From Actinokineospora inagensis DSM 44258 (GTDB taxonomy: Bacteria; Actinomycetota; Actinomycetes; Mycobacteriales; Pseudonocardiaceae), in the NCBI RefSeq assembly GCF_000482865.1, contig NZ_AXWW01000052.1, forward strand, positions 1-58,264: a stretch of 58,264 nucleotides of DNA, read 5' to 3'. Position 1 is the first letter of the stretch, and each line of letters opens with the position of its first letter. The notes under the pieces were generated by a model. That model made no database searches. It saw only the letters and a program-made list of their open reading frames with translations, and had not been told where the DNA came from. Positions 43,764-52,839 of the stretch are shown in pieces. The position numbers were made by a program, and so were the translations under genes.

Positions 43764-44372
43764 CTACACATCCTTCAGCGTTCGAGTTGTGTAGTCGACG
43801 ACGTCTTCACCGGATTCGTACAGCCGTGCGGTGAAGGTCTGCCAGTGCTCGATCTTGTGCTGGTCGACATGGCGCACCCCACCGTCCAGGGCGCCCGATG
43901 CGGTGTAGATGACTTCGTAGAGAGTCTGGCCGCCGAGGGTGACGACTTCAGGAAGAACGCCATCGACCTCCAGGTGCCTGATCGCCTCGGCGTGGACGAC
44001 GCGAATCTTGTTCCCGCATTCGGCCTGCGCTCGCAGCAGTAGCATCTCCCAGTGGAGATAGGGTGTCAGTGGCTCCTCCACTATGCGAACCCGGTAGAAG
44101 GTTGTGCCGTTCGCGTTGTCTTGAGCGACCCAGTTCGCGAACTCGGCCCGGCCTTCATCGATGGCTCGCCGGGCCGCGCTCCGATCGCCCCGGTGGAACT
44201 CGTCGCTGCCGAGGTGGTGTTCCTCGAAATACTGGCTCCGCTCGAACTTCCACGAGTCCCTGCCTCGGATCGCGCGCTGCCGTTCCGCGAAATCCGCTCT
44301 GTACTGCGCCAAAGCCAGCCGCTCGCCCGTCCCCGGTGTCAAGGTGAGGGCAGCCCGATCGAGGTCAAGCAT
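43764..44372 (-). CDS. DUF6879 family protein
   Basis: The ~202-aa protein is soluble and helical with conserved aromatic/acidic residues (FERSQYFEEHH, TPYLHWEMLLLRAQAECGNKIRVV). This family commonly occurs beside XRE-DUF5753/DUF397 gene sets in actinomycetes; its biochemical role is unknown. I chose the ATG at 44372, which overlaps the stop of the 58-aa gene just upstream (ATGCTTGA); an ATG six bases earlier is an alternative. The STAND gene follows 8 bp downstream, so the three form an operon. Confidence 0.82.
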   Translation of the reverse strand: MLDLDRAALTLTPGTGERLALAQYRADFAERQRAIRGRDSWKFERSQYFEEHHLGSDEFHRGDRSAARRAIDEGRAEFANWVAQDNANGTTFYRVRIVEEPLTPYLHWEMLLLRAQAECGNKIRVVHAEAIRHLEVDGVLPEVVTLGGQTLYEVIYTASGALDGGVRHVDQHKIEHWQTFTARLYESGEDVVDYTTRTLKDV

Positions 44373-44541
44373 CGGCATCGGTCAGATCGCGTCCGATGAC
44401 CGCGACATCACCGTTGTCCATCGCCCAGATCTCCGGACAACCGTCGCGTACGCCACTCCTGGGTTCGTCCAACAAGGCCGCTGGTTTGCCAAGACGACAA
44501 GCGAAGCCGGCCGACGGGTCCGCTTCCCCGATTCGGTTCAT
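44365..44541 (-). CDS. 58-aa partner protein of DUF6879
   Basis: The frame encodes MNRIGEADPSAG.. to a conserved-looking end GCPEIWAMDNGDVAVIGRDLTDADA, then TGA. Small proteins with a C-P-x-[VIL]-x-[EA]-x-[DG]-x-G-D-x-x-V-I/V-G core are typically encoded immediately upstream of DUF6879 genes, and here the stop overlaps the DUF6879 start. GAGGGAACATC precedes the ATG. It may form a complex or pair with its neighbour; function unknown. Confidence 0.7.
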   Translation of the reverse strand: MNRIGEADPSAGFACRLGKPAALLDEPRSGVRDGCPEIWAMDNGDVAVIGRDLTDADA

Positions 44542-44844
44542 GATGTTCCCTCAGGCCGATGACGAAGTCCCGTACACGGTATCGCCGGGGTGAGGTGGAC
44601 TCAATCACCCTGGCGGGCGCCGGGCGCGCAGTGGTGTCGAATTGTCGAGCGGCGGGCTGGAGATCGCGATATGACGACCGGACGCCCCGGATCAGGAGTG
44701 GTGTCCCGGGGCACGTGCGGGAACCGGCGCTAAGACCGCTGGATTGTGCGCGGAGCGTGTCTTGGCGACGTCACATGACGGATTCGTGACAGCGGGGGGC
44801 CTGGGTGTGGTGGCCCCCGAAGTTGGTCGGGGGCCACCGGTGGG
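44542..44844. other. Intergenic region between two operons
   Basis: About 300 bp. It should hold the promoter of the DUF6879-STAND operon. The right part carries the terminator at 44809-44838. Nothing else is recognisable. Confidence 0.4.
44809..44838 (-). terminator. Terminator of the XRE-DUF397 operon
   Basis: GGTGGCCCCCGA and its complement form a perfect 12-bp stem with a 6-nt loop just after the stop of the second DUF397 gene. Confidence 0.75.
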
Positions 44845-45015
44845 TCAGCGGACCGTGGTGAGGAATGTGGTGAAGGAGGGGGTGGGGAAGCGGAGGGTGG
44901 CGGTGGTGTGTTTGCTGTCCCGCAGGTGGACGGCGGTGGGGGTGGGGCGGGCGATCTCGACGCAGTTGTTGTTGCCGCCTGCGGCGCCGGAGAAGGTGCT
45001 GCGGTGCCAGGTCAT
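44845..45015 (-). CDS. DUF397 protein (second of tandem pair)
   Basis: The 56-aa protein has the DUF397 signature: WHRSTFSGAAGGNNNCVEIA and VHLRDSKHTTATLRF, then a C-terminal FTTFL helix. DUF397 proteins are small partners of XRE-DUF5753 regulators (BldB/WhiJ-like systems) and influence development and antibiotic production in Streptomyces. Its ATG overlaps the stop of the upstream DUF397 gene by 4 bp (ATGA). Confidence 0.88.
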   Translation of the reverse strand: MTWHRSTFSGAAGGNNNCVEIARPTPTAVHLRDSKHTTATLRFPTPSFTTFLTTVR

Positions 45016-45197
45016 CGGGTGATCCCGGTGAGGAATGTTGTGAAGTTCTCCTGCGTGAAGTGGAGCGTGGGGGTGGTGTGCTTGCTGTCGCGCAGGTGCA
45101 CAGTGGACTCGGTGGTGGGGCGGGCCACCTCGACGCAGGCGTTGTTGCCGCCGCCGGCTCCGCTGCGGCTGCTGCGGCGCCACTGAAGGTCGTTCAC
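45012..45197 (-). CDS. DUF397 protein (first of tandem pair)
   Basis: The 61-aa protein reads LQWRRSSRSGAGGGNNACVEVA and VHLRDSKHTTPTLHF, then FTTFLTG. It is about 60 percent identical by eye to its downstream neighbour, indicating recent tandem duplication. It overlaps the XRE regulator stop by 4 bp (ATGA), so all three genes are translationally coupled. Confidence 0.9.
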   Translation of the reverse strand: MNDLQWRRSSRSGAGGGNNACVEVARPTTESTVHLRDSKHTTPTLHFTQENFTTFLTGITR

Positions 45198-46051
45198 TTG
45201 CTCAAACTCCTCACTCTGGCGCGGATCACCTCCGCGCTCTCCTCGGGGTTCAGGGCCTGGGCCCGAACGTCATCGAACATGGCTTGGAAATGCCGGACGT
45301 CGTGTTCATTCTCCACCCACACGCCACCTGCGGGGTGCTCCAGATACACCACATCCGAGTCACCTTCGTCGCCGAAGGTCATGATCCAGCAACCGCCGGA
45401 CATGTTGCCGTAGGCACCCGTCTCGAACGGGATGACATGCACGGTCACGTTTGGTTGCTCGATGAGGTCGAGTAGATGCTTCAACTGGTCGTGAAGCACC
45501 TTGCGCCCACCGACTTCGCGGTAGAGCACGGCCGTGTCGAGGCAGATGCATACCTGCATGGCATCGGGGTCTTCGAGGTATCGCTGGCGTTCCATCCGGA
45601 TGTTGACCAGTTCATCCACATCGGACGAGACATCGCGAGTGCGCTTGGCGGAGTCGAAGACAGCCATGGCGTACTCCGCCGTCTGGAGCAGCCCAGGGAC
45701 CAGTGAGGTCTCAAGGATGAACAACTGCTCGGCCTCGCGTTCGGTGTTGACGAGTTCGCGGAAGGCTTTGGGGGAGTCGGCGGGGAGGCGGATTTTGGGC
45801 ATGGTGACGGACGCGGCGTCGTAGAGGGTGCTGGCGTGGGTGTAGGCGGTGGGGTCGGCGCCGTAGTAGCCGAGGAGGAGTTTCACGGCGGGCCAGCCGG
45901 GTTTGTAGATGCCGTTCTCGTACCGGCTGATGGTGCTCTCTTCGGTCTTGAGCTCGTTCGCGGCGTCGGCCGCGCGCAGGCCTGCTGCTTCGCGGAGGTC
46001 GCGCAGGTATCGGCCTAGTCGCTTCTTGCGTCGGGTCGGTGTTGCCGCCAT
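45194..46051 (-). CDS. XRE-family regulator with DUF5753 domain (WhiJ/AbaA-like)
   Basis: The 285-aa protein has an N-terminal helix-turn-helix (LGRYLRDLREAAGLRAADAANELKTEESTISRYENG, residues 12-47) and a C-terminal DUF5753 domain (ILETSLVPGLLQTAEYA through VTVHVIPFETGAYGNMSGGCWIMTF). These proteins are thought to bind promoters and be displaced by their DUF397 partners, which are encoded immediately downstream. I chose the ATG at 46051 (MAATPTRRKKR), as the longer frame to 46126 adds an unlikely leader. Confidence 0.93.
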   Translation of the reverse strand: MAATPTRRKKRLGRYLRDLREAAGLRAADAANELKTEESTISRYENGIYKPGWPAVKLLLGYYGADPTAYTHASTLYDAASVTMPKIRLPADSPKAFRELVNTEREAEQLFILETSLVPGLLQTAEYAMAVFDSAKRTRDVSSDVDELVNIRMERQRYLEDPDAMQVCICLDTAVLYREVGGRKVLHDQLKHLLDLIEQPNVTVHVIPFETGAYGNMSGGCWIMTFGDEGDSDVVYLEHPAGGVWVENEHDVRHFQAMFDDVRAQALNPEESAEVIRARVRSLSK

Positions 46052-46168
46052 GGACGGAGCGTAGCGACTGTCCGAGTGAGGCACGTGTACTCGATTGGGG
46101 CGTTGTGGGAGCAAGTTGCTCGACACTAGCTTGGCGGAACATCAATCAACCAAGGGAAGGTGCTACTC

Positions 46169-46372
46169 ATGCGGTCCGATCTGGAGATCAACACCTGGGC
46201 GAAGGTCAGCGACACCTGCGACATCTCGGTGGCCGTGGAGGGCGGTGACCTGTCCGTCCAGTTCCGCGGCCAGCTCGACAACTTCGAGATGCTGTTCAGC
46301 CCCGCGGGCCTCGACCAGCTCATCGCCGCGGCCACCCGCGGCCGCGACCTGCTCAAATCCGCCGCGGTGTGA
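46169..46372 (+). CDS. Small acidic protein of unknown function
   Basis: The 67-aa protein alternates beta-strand-like segments (DISVAVEGGDLSVQFRG) with a C-terminal helix (LDQLIAAATRGRDLLKSA). GGGAAGG lies 8 nt before the ATG at 46169. It is divergent from the XRE gene, with 117 bp between starts, and might belong to the same system. No family is recognised. Confidence 0.65.
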   Translation: MRSDLEINTWAKVSDTCDISVAVEGGDLSVQFRGQLDNFEMLFSPAGLDQLIAAATRGRDLLKSAAV

Positions 46373-46443
46373 CCCAGCGCCCGCCGCCGGGTGTCCGATT
46401 CACAGTCCACCCACGCTCCCGTGCCGTACCTTGGTAGGGCCGA

Positions 46444-47613
46444 GTGGAGCAGGGGGTGAGTCAAGTGCAGGACGACCGGCGGCGGGTCCGCCCGCCCGAC
46501 TACGACACCCCGATGTCCGGCAGCCTCACCGACCCACCCGTCCCCGCCAACACCCACCCGCCGGTGAACGGCAGGCCCCGAAGCAACGGTCAGGCCCCCG
46601 TCAACGGCAGGCGACCGGTGAACGGCCGTCCGGTGCGCCGGCCGCACCCGGCTGAGGCGCGGACCGAGTTCATCCCCGCCATCCGCCCCGATGACGAGCC
46701 GACCGAGTTCATCCGGGCTCATCGCGGCAGTCTCGCGGCCGGCTACCAGGACCCCGAGACTGTCCGCATCGACCCGGAAACCGACCCCGAACCTGCTGAG
46801 GCCAAGCCCGCCCGGAAGAAGTTGGGCGCGGGCTATGTCGCCGTTCGCTCGATCGGGGAGGTGATGGTGACCCTCGGTCTGGTGGTCCTGCTGTTCGTGG
46901 TCTACGAGGTGTGGGTCACCGACATCATGTCGGCGGAGAAGCAGGCTGAGGCCACCACTGCGATGGACGACCAGTGGAACCAGCCGGTCGACCCGCGGCG
47001 GCAGACGCAGTTCCAGTTCGCCGATGGGCAGGGGGTCGCGAAGCTGTACGTGCCCGCGCTCGGCGAGGACTACCACTTCACCATCGTCGAAGGCACCACT
47101 GAGGACGACTTGGCGATCGGGCCGGGGCACTACGTCAAGTCCGCCCTTCCCGGTCAGCCCGGCAACTTCGCCGTCGCGGGGCACCGGGTCGGCAAGGGGG
47201 CGCCGTTCAACGACCTGGATCTCATCCAGTCGTGTGACGCGATCGTCGTGGAGACCCAGGCGTCGTGGTTCGTGTACCGGTTGTTGCCGACCACGGACGA
47301 CGCGAAGAACTGGGGCGCGAAGGCCGCCGACCCGGCGTGCAAGGGGGTCGCGCCGCAGACCGGTGCCTACTCCCGGGCGGTCGGCCGCCAGATCGTCACC
47401 CCGAACCAGGGGGAGGTCGTGGCACCCGTTCCGGGTAACCCGGCTGCCACCGTCCCGGTCGACCAGCGGCAGAAGATGATCACGTTGACCACCTGCCACC
47501 CGAAGTTCTCCAACCGGCAGCGGATGATCCTGCAGGGCATCCTGGTGCGCGAGCAGCCCAAGAACCCGGCCGACCCCAAGGCGCTGCCCGCGGAGCTCGC
47601 CGAGACGCGGTAG
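46444..47613 (+). CDS. Class E sortase
   Basis: The 389-aa protein has a long disordered N-terminal part (Pro/Arg/Asn-rich, containing three NGR/NGQ-type repeats), a transmembrane helix near residues 140-160, and the sortase beta-barrel with His247 in AGHRVGKG, Cys351 in TLTTCHPKF and Arg358/360 in NRQRM. Class E sortases attach LAxTG-type surface proteins to peptidoglycan in actinomycetes. The protein at 47770 ends in LVNTG plus a membrane helix and is the likely substrate. The start is uncertain (GTG 46444, 46456 or 46465). Confidence 0.9.
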   Translation: MEQGVSQVQDDRRRVRPPDYDTPMSGSLTDPPVPANTHPPVNGRPRSNGQAPVNGRRPVNGRPVRRPHPAEARTEFIPAIRPDDEPTEFIRAHRGSLAAGYQDPETVRIDPETDPEPAEAKPARKKLGAGYVAVRSIGEVMVTLGLVVLLFVVYEVWVTDIMSAEKQAEATTAMDDQWNQPVDPRRQTQFQFADGQGVAKLYVPALGEDYHFTIVEGTTEDDLAIGPGHYVKSALPGQPGNFAVAGHRVGKGAPFNDLDLIQSCDAIVVETQASWFVYRLLPTTDDAKNWGAKAADPACKGVAPQTGAYSRAVGRQIVTPNQGEVVAPVPGNPAATVPVDQRQKMITLTTCHPKFSNRQRMILQGILVREQPKNPADPKALPAELAETR

Positions 47614-47769
47614 GCCCGGTGGTCGAAGGTCCACTTCAAACAGTCCTGACCTGCATCGTTACCGACATCTACCCATCCCGGTGAACATGTGACCACCGGC
47701 TCGCGCCCGGCGAACACGCACGGCAGATTCCGATTCGTCGGAAACTGTCTGCCTGCATGGGAGTCGAGG

Positions 47770-50700
47770 ATGTCCACAACGAGAGGTGTTCGCCGTCTCG
47801 TGGCCGCGGCACTGGCGACGGTGACAGCCGCGGCCGGGGTAGTCGTGGTCGCGGCCGCGCCGGTGGACGCCACCGTGGTGCGCCCGTTCACCAAGAACTA
47901 CGACGAGAAGGTGTACGGCGACTTCGTGCAGACGGGCAACGGCTCCATGCGCTGCCCCGACCCGACCGACCCGGTCGACCCGTTCGGCGAGGCCCGGAGC
48001 AACTGCGCGGGCGCGCAGGCCCGTACCTACACCGCCGCGACCGGCATCAACGACGACTACTACATGCGCTGGGCTGACACCGACAGCCTCATCCCGACCT
48101 GGAACTCCAGCTCCGGCAGCGTCTCCATCCCGGTGGGCGCCAAGATCGACTTCGCCCGGTTGAACTGGGCGGGCAACACCGGCACCGTGCGCGGCACCGA
48201 CGGCACCATCAACGAGGACCCGGGGTGCAGCACCCGGCAGTACCTGGCCGACGCGGGCAACGCGAACACCCCCTCCGGCACCCCCGAGTCCACCCAGGTG
48301 TGGGTGACCGCGGGCAGCAGCTCGATCACCGTCCCCCCGCAGACCATCAGCCGCGACGCGCTGGCGAACGTGGGTGACGCGCAGGCCCAGTACTACACCG
48401 CCTACGCCGACGTCACCTCGTTCATGCAGGGCAACCTGAGCGGCGGGTCGAACACGATCAGCATCGGCAACGTGTGGACCCCGGAGGGCTTCGGCTGCTT
48501 CTCCGGCTGGTCGCTGGTGGTCGTGTGGTACTTCGACGGCCCGAATCCGAGCGCGACCACCGCGCACCAGGTGTCCATCTACGACGGCCACGTCCGGCAG
48601 TCCTCCTCGGACTCCGCCACCACCGTCAACCTCTCCGGGTTCCGCGCGGCCAGCAGCTCCGCGCGCGTCGGCGTCACGACCTACGAGGGCGACTTCAACC
48701 TCACCGGTGACACCTTCTCGGTGAACTCCACAGCGGTGACAGAGCCGTACAGCGGCGGCACGACCTCGAACTTCTTCGTGTCCAACGCCGACAGCGCCGT
48801 GAGCCCGTCCGTAGCCAACAACATGAGCGTGGACGCCAAAACGTTCACCACGACTCTTATCCCGGCGGGCACGACCACGGCAAGTCTCTCGTTCGCCACA
48901 ACGAGCGACACCTACCTGGCACAGAACATCGTCGTGTCGATCCCGGTACCGGACCTCTACATCAGCAAGACGCTGACCTCCGCGGGCCCCTTCAAGTCCG
49001 GTGACACCGTCGGGTACAGCATCTCTGTTACGGCTACCGGCGGCGATGCCACCGCCGTTTCGGTCTCCGACCCGAACGCGACCAACTGCAGTAAGACGAT
49101 CGGTTCGCTGCTGAGCGGTAACCCGAACACATACACGTGTACCGGCACAGCCCAAGCCAACAGCTTCACCAACACAGCAACGGCATCAGGGCTGAGCGCG
49201 TACAGCGATGAGATCTCCTCGGACGGTTCGGTGGACGTGACGGTCATCCACCCGTCGCTCGCGATCACCAAGACGCCGGACAAGGCGAACTACGCGACCG
49301 GCGAGACCATCACCTTCACCATCACCGTCCACAACGACGGTGACAGCCCGCTGACCGCCGTCTCGGTGTCCGACCCGAGCCTGCCCGCCTGCAACAAGAA
49401 CATCGGCGCGCTCGGCACCGGCGGGTCGAACAACTACACGTGCACGGCCACCGCGCCGATCGTGGGCGACAGCAACACCGCGACCGTTACCGGTACCGAC
49501 CAGACCAACGCGACGGTGACCAAGTCCGTCACCACGTCCGCGCCGACCGTGGGCACCATCTCCGGTCGCGTGTTCTCCGACCGCAACAACAACGGCAACT
49601 TCGACGTTGGCACCAACGACACCGGTATCAGCGGCGTGTCCGTTGTCCTGACCGGTACGAAGACCAACGGCGGCGCCACGGTCAACATCCCGACCACCAC
49701 GGCCTCGGACGGCACGTACTCCTTCACGGCGGTCGAGGCGGGCACCTACCAGGTGACGGAGACCACCCCGTCCGCCTACGACGACGGCATCGACACAGCG
49801 GGCGTCAACGCCACCAACGGCCCGGACGACATCATCAACGTCACGCTCACGGCAGGCCAGAGCAGCACGGGCAACAACTTCGCCGAGCGGGCCACGTCGT
49901 CGCTGGTCGGCTACATCTACGTCGACACCAACAACAACGGCGTCAAGGACATCGGCGAGAACGGCCTGGTCGAGGAGCAGGTGACGCTGACCGGCACCGA
50001 CTCCGACAGCCACACCTACAACGTCGCGGCTTACACGGACGGGTCCGGCAAGTTCACCGTCCCGGCGCTGCGACCGGGTACCTACACGCTGACCAAGACG
50101 CAGCCGTCGGGCTACCTCGACGGCAAGGAGACGGTCGGCAACGCCACCGGCACCTTGTCGCCGCCCTACGCGATCTCGACCATCACCCTCGCCGCGCGGA
50201 CGACCGGTAGCGGCTACCTGTTCGGCAACTACCTGGCGACCGGGATTTCCGGCACCGTGGTCGACGACGGCAACAACCCGATCCAAGGTGTCTCGATCGC
50301 ACTGTCGGGTCAGTCGAGCGGCACGACGACAACGAACGCCTCCGGTGTGTTCTCGTTCCCGAACCTTGCGCCGGGCACGTACACGCTGACCGAGACCCAA
50401 CCGCCCGCTTACGGCGACGGACCCGAGTCCTCCGGCAGTCCCGCGGGCAACATCTCCGTCAACGACGTCATCAGCGGGATCAACCTGCTGTCCGGCGTAC
50501 CCGGTACCGGCTACAAGTTCGCGGAGACGCGGGGTTCCGTCTCCGGCTTCGTGTTCGACGACTACAACAACAACGGCATCAAGGACGCCGGTGAGCCCGG
50601 TATCGCGGCCGCGCTGGCGTTGACCGGTACGGCCACCGGCGGTGGTGCGGTCACCCAGAACGTCACCTCCAACGCCAGCACCGGCGCGTACAGCTTCACG

Positions 50701-52785
50701 AACCTGCTCGGCGGTACCTACCAGATCGTCGAGACCACGCCGGTAACGCGGTTGGACGGCAAGGACACGGTCGGCAACTCCAGCGGTACGCACTCATCGA
50801 CGGACACGATCTCCGGCATCGTCCTGGCCGGTGGTTTCGCCGCGACCGGTTACACGTTCGGCGAACTCGTCCCGTCGTCACTGGCGGGCACGGTGACCAA
50901 CAACTCCGTCACGCCGGGTCCGCTGAAGAACATCACCATCACGCTGACCGGCACCGACGACCTGACCAACCCGGTCAACCTGACCACGACCACCGCCAAC
51001 GACGGCACCTACTCGTTCACCAACCTGCGTCCGGGCGAGTACTCGCTCGTCGAGACGCAGCCGACCGGGTACGCCGACGGGTCCGCGACACCGGGTGACG
51101 AGGGCGGCACCCCCGTCACACCCAACGTCATCACCGGGATCGGCCTCGACCCGAACAAGACGTCCGTGGGCTACGACTTCACCGACAACCTGAACTCGCT
51201 GTCCGGTGTCGTCTTCCAGGACAACAGCAAGGACGGGATCAAGCAGGTCGGCGAGCCGGGCATCCCGGACGTGGTGCTGCACCTGACCGGTACCGACGTC
51301 AACAGCAACACCGTCAACGTCACGGCGACCACCAAGGCGAACGGCACCTACCTGTTCCCCGACCTGGTCGCGGGCAACTACGTGCTCGACGAGGACCAGC
51401 CGGACACGTACAACGACGGCATCGACACCCCGGGTACCGCGGGCGGTACGACCAGCGGCGACGACACGATCATCGGCATCGTGCTGCCGACGGGTGAACC
51501 GGCCACCGGCTACACCTTCGCCGAACTGCCGGATCGGGTCAGCGGCACCGTGTGGCTCGACGTGGACGGCGACGGGCTGATCGGCCAGACCGAGACCACC
51601 TTCCTGCCGAACGTGACCGTCGACCTGGAGAACAGCGGCGGGACCGTGATCACCACGACCACGACCGACAACAGCGGTCACTACGCGTTCGAGGACCTGC
51701 CGCTGGGCAGCTACATCGTGGTCGAGCACCAGCCCGACGGGTACGGCTCGTCGACGCCGAACTCGGTGCCGATCACGCTGGTGCAGCTCAACCCGACGAC
51801 GATCTCCGGCAAGGTGGTCAACTTCGGCGAGCAGCTCGGCCAGATCGGTGACTTCGTGTGGAGCGACACCAACGGCAACGGCGTCCAGGACTCCGGCGAA
51901 CCCGGCGTCTCCGGCCTGACCGTCACCCTCTACAACGAGTCCGGCGGGGTGGTCACCACCACCACGACCAACGGCGACGGCAACTACCACTTCCTGAACC
52001 TGATGTCCGGGACGTACTCCGTCGGCGTGACCCTGCCCACCGGCAAGGTGTTCACCAAGCCGTACGTGACCGGTGACGACAAGAACTCCGACATCAACTG
52101 GGTCACCGGCAAGACCGCCGCGCTGGCCATCGTGCCGGGGATCGACGGGAAGATCCCGCAACTGACCAACGTCGACGCGGGTCTGGTCAACAAGCTCACC
52201 GACCTCTCGGTCGGCGTGGTCACCCCCACGCCGAGCGCGAACGTGGGCAACACGGTCATCTTCACCGCCACGGTCAAGAACGTCGGTACCGTGCCGGTCG
52301 TCGGCGCCAAGACGACGATCACCGTCCCGAACGGACTGAAGATCACCTCGGCGGGCGGCACCGCCGTCGCCGCGGCCAGTCAGAGCGACTTCGCCGTCGA
52401 GGGTGACGCCGCCGCGGCGGCCGCGACACCGTGGACCTGCACGATCTCCGGGCAGACGGCCACCTGCACGACGGACGCCACCATCGTCCCCGGTCAGGAA
52501 CTCGGCGCGGTCACGGTGAACACGACGGCCCTCACGACGGTCACGGACACCACGGCCACCGCCGCGGTCGCCCTCGCCGACGGCAGCCCTGACGACAACT
52601 CGGCCAACGACAACGCCGTCGCCCAGGTCGCCGTCACCGTCCCGACCACATCGGACACGTCCGGCACGACGCTGGTCAACACGGGCGCCGACGTGAAGTG
52701 GCCGTTCTTCGGCGGCCTCATCCTCCTGCTCGTCGGCTGCGTCACCGTGTTCGTGACCCGCCGCAAGCGCCGCGGGAACGAGTAA
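47770..52785 (+). CDS. Cell-wall-anchored SdrD-B repeat surface protein
   Basis: The 1671-aa precursor has a signal peptide (cleavage near VDA, residue 36), an N-terminal globular region of about 390 residues (VVRPFTKNYDEKVYGDFV, four cysteines), two DUF11-type domains (DLYISKTLTSAG.. and LAITKTPDKANY..), eight SdrD-B/Cna-B-like domains, several with Ca-type DxNxNG loops (SDRNNNGNFD, DTNNNGVKD, DYNNNGIKD, DTNGNGVQD), a last DUF11-like domain, and a sorting signal: LVNTG (1635-1639), hydrophobic helix, RRKRRGNE. It should be anchored by the class E sortase encoded 156 bp upstream and act as a long rod-like adhesin or coat protein. The ATG at 47770 is the start of the signal peptide. Confidence 0.93.
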   Translation: MSTTRGVRRLVAAALATVTAAAGVVVVAAAPVDATVVRPFTKNYDEKVYGDFVQTGNGSMRCPDPTDPVDPFGEARSNCAGAQARTYTAATGINDDYYMRWADTDSLIPTWNSSSGSVSIPVGAKIDFARLNWAGNTGTVRGTDGTINEDPGCSTRQYLADAGNANTPSGTPESTQVWVTAGSSSITVPPQTISRDALANVGDAQAQYYTAYADVTSFMQGNLSGGSNTISIGNVWTPEGFGCFSGWSLVVVWYFDGPNPSATTAHQVSIYDGHVRQSSSDSATTVNLSGFRAASSSARVGVTTYEGDFNLTGDTFSVNSTAVTEPYSGGTTSNFFVSNADSAVSPSVANNMSVDAKTFTTTLIPAGTTTASLSFATTSDTYLAQNIVVSIPVPDLYISKTLTSAGPFKSGDTVGYSISVTATGGDATAVSVSDPNATNCSKTIGSLLSGNPNTYTCTGTAQANSFTNTATASGLSAYSDEISSDGSVDVTVIHPSLAITKTPDKANYATGETITFTITVHNDGDSPLTAVSVSDPSLPACNKNIGALGTGGSNNYTCTATAPIVGDSNTATVTGTDQTNATVTKSVTTSAPTVGTISGRVFSDRNNNGNFDVGTNDTGISGVSVVLTGTKTNGGATVNIPTTTASDGTYSFTAVEAGTYQVTETTPSAYDDGIDTAGVNATNGPDDIINVTLTAGQSSTGNNFAERATSSLVGYIYVDTNNNGVKDIGENGLVEEQVTLTGTDSDSHTYNVAAYTDGSGKFTVPALRPGTYTLTKTQPSGYLDGKETVGNATGTLSPPYAISTITLAARTTGSGYLFGNYLATGISGTVVDDGNNPIQGVSIALSGQSSGTTTTNASGVFSFPNLAPGTYTLTETQPPAYGDGPESSGSPAGNISVNDVISGINLLSGVPGTGYKFAETRGSVSGFVFDDYNNNGIKDAGEPGIAAALALTGTATGGGAVTQNVTSNASTGAYSFTNLLGGTYQIVETTPVTRLDGKDTVGNSSGTHSSTDTISGIVLAGGFAATGYTFGELVPSSLAGTVTNNSVTPGPLKNITITLTGTDDLTNPVNLTTTTANDGTYSFTNLRPGEYSLVETQPTGYADGSATPGDEGGTPVTPNVITGIGLDPNKTSVGYDFTDNLNSLSGVVFQDNSKDGIKQVGEPGIPDVVLHLTGTDVNSNTVNVTATTKANGTYLFPDLVAGNYVLDEDQPDTYNDGIDTPGTAGGTTSGDDTIIGIVLPTGEPATGYTFAELPDRVSGTVWLDVDGDGLIGQTETTFLPNVTVDLENSGGTVITTTTTDNSGHYAFEDLPLGSYIVVEHQPDGYGSSTPNSVPITLVQLNPTTISGKVVNFGEQLGQIGDFVWSDTNGNGVQDSGEPGVSGLTVTLYNESGGVVTTTTTNGDGNYHFLNLMSGTYSVGVTLPTGKVFTKPYVTGDDKNSDINWVTGKTAALAIVPGIDGKIPQLTNVDAGLVNKLTDLSVGVVTPTPSANVGNTVIFTATVKNVGTVPVVGAKTTITVPNGLKITSAGGTAVAAASQSDFAVEGDAAAAAATPWTCTISGQTATCTTDATIVPGQELGAVTVNTTALTTVTDTTATAAVALADGSPDDNSANDNAVAQVAVTVPTTSDTSGTTLVNTGADVKWPFFGGLILLLVGCVTVFVTRRKRRGNE

Positions 52786-52796
52786 GCGCTGGTAGT

Positions 52797-52833
52797 CGAA
52801 AGCCCGCCGGTCACCACGACCGGCGGGCTTTCG
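52797..52833. terminator. Strong bidirectional terminator
   Basis: A perfect 16-bp stem, CGAAAGCCCGCCGGTC with its complement, around a 5-nt loop. Its A/T-flanked ends make it a good terminator in both directions, between the adhesin and the convergent VOC gene. Confidence 0.85.
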
Positions 52834-52839
52834 CCTGTC

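Noticed and set aside
49186-52161. Long minus-strand open frames opposite the surface-protein gene
   Set aside because: They are antisense shadows created by high GC and the repetitive GGN/ACN codons of the adhesin; their products are low-complexity and lack start signals.
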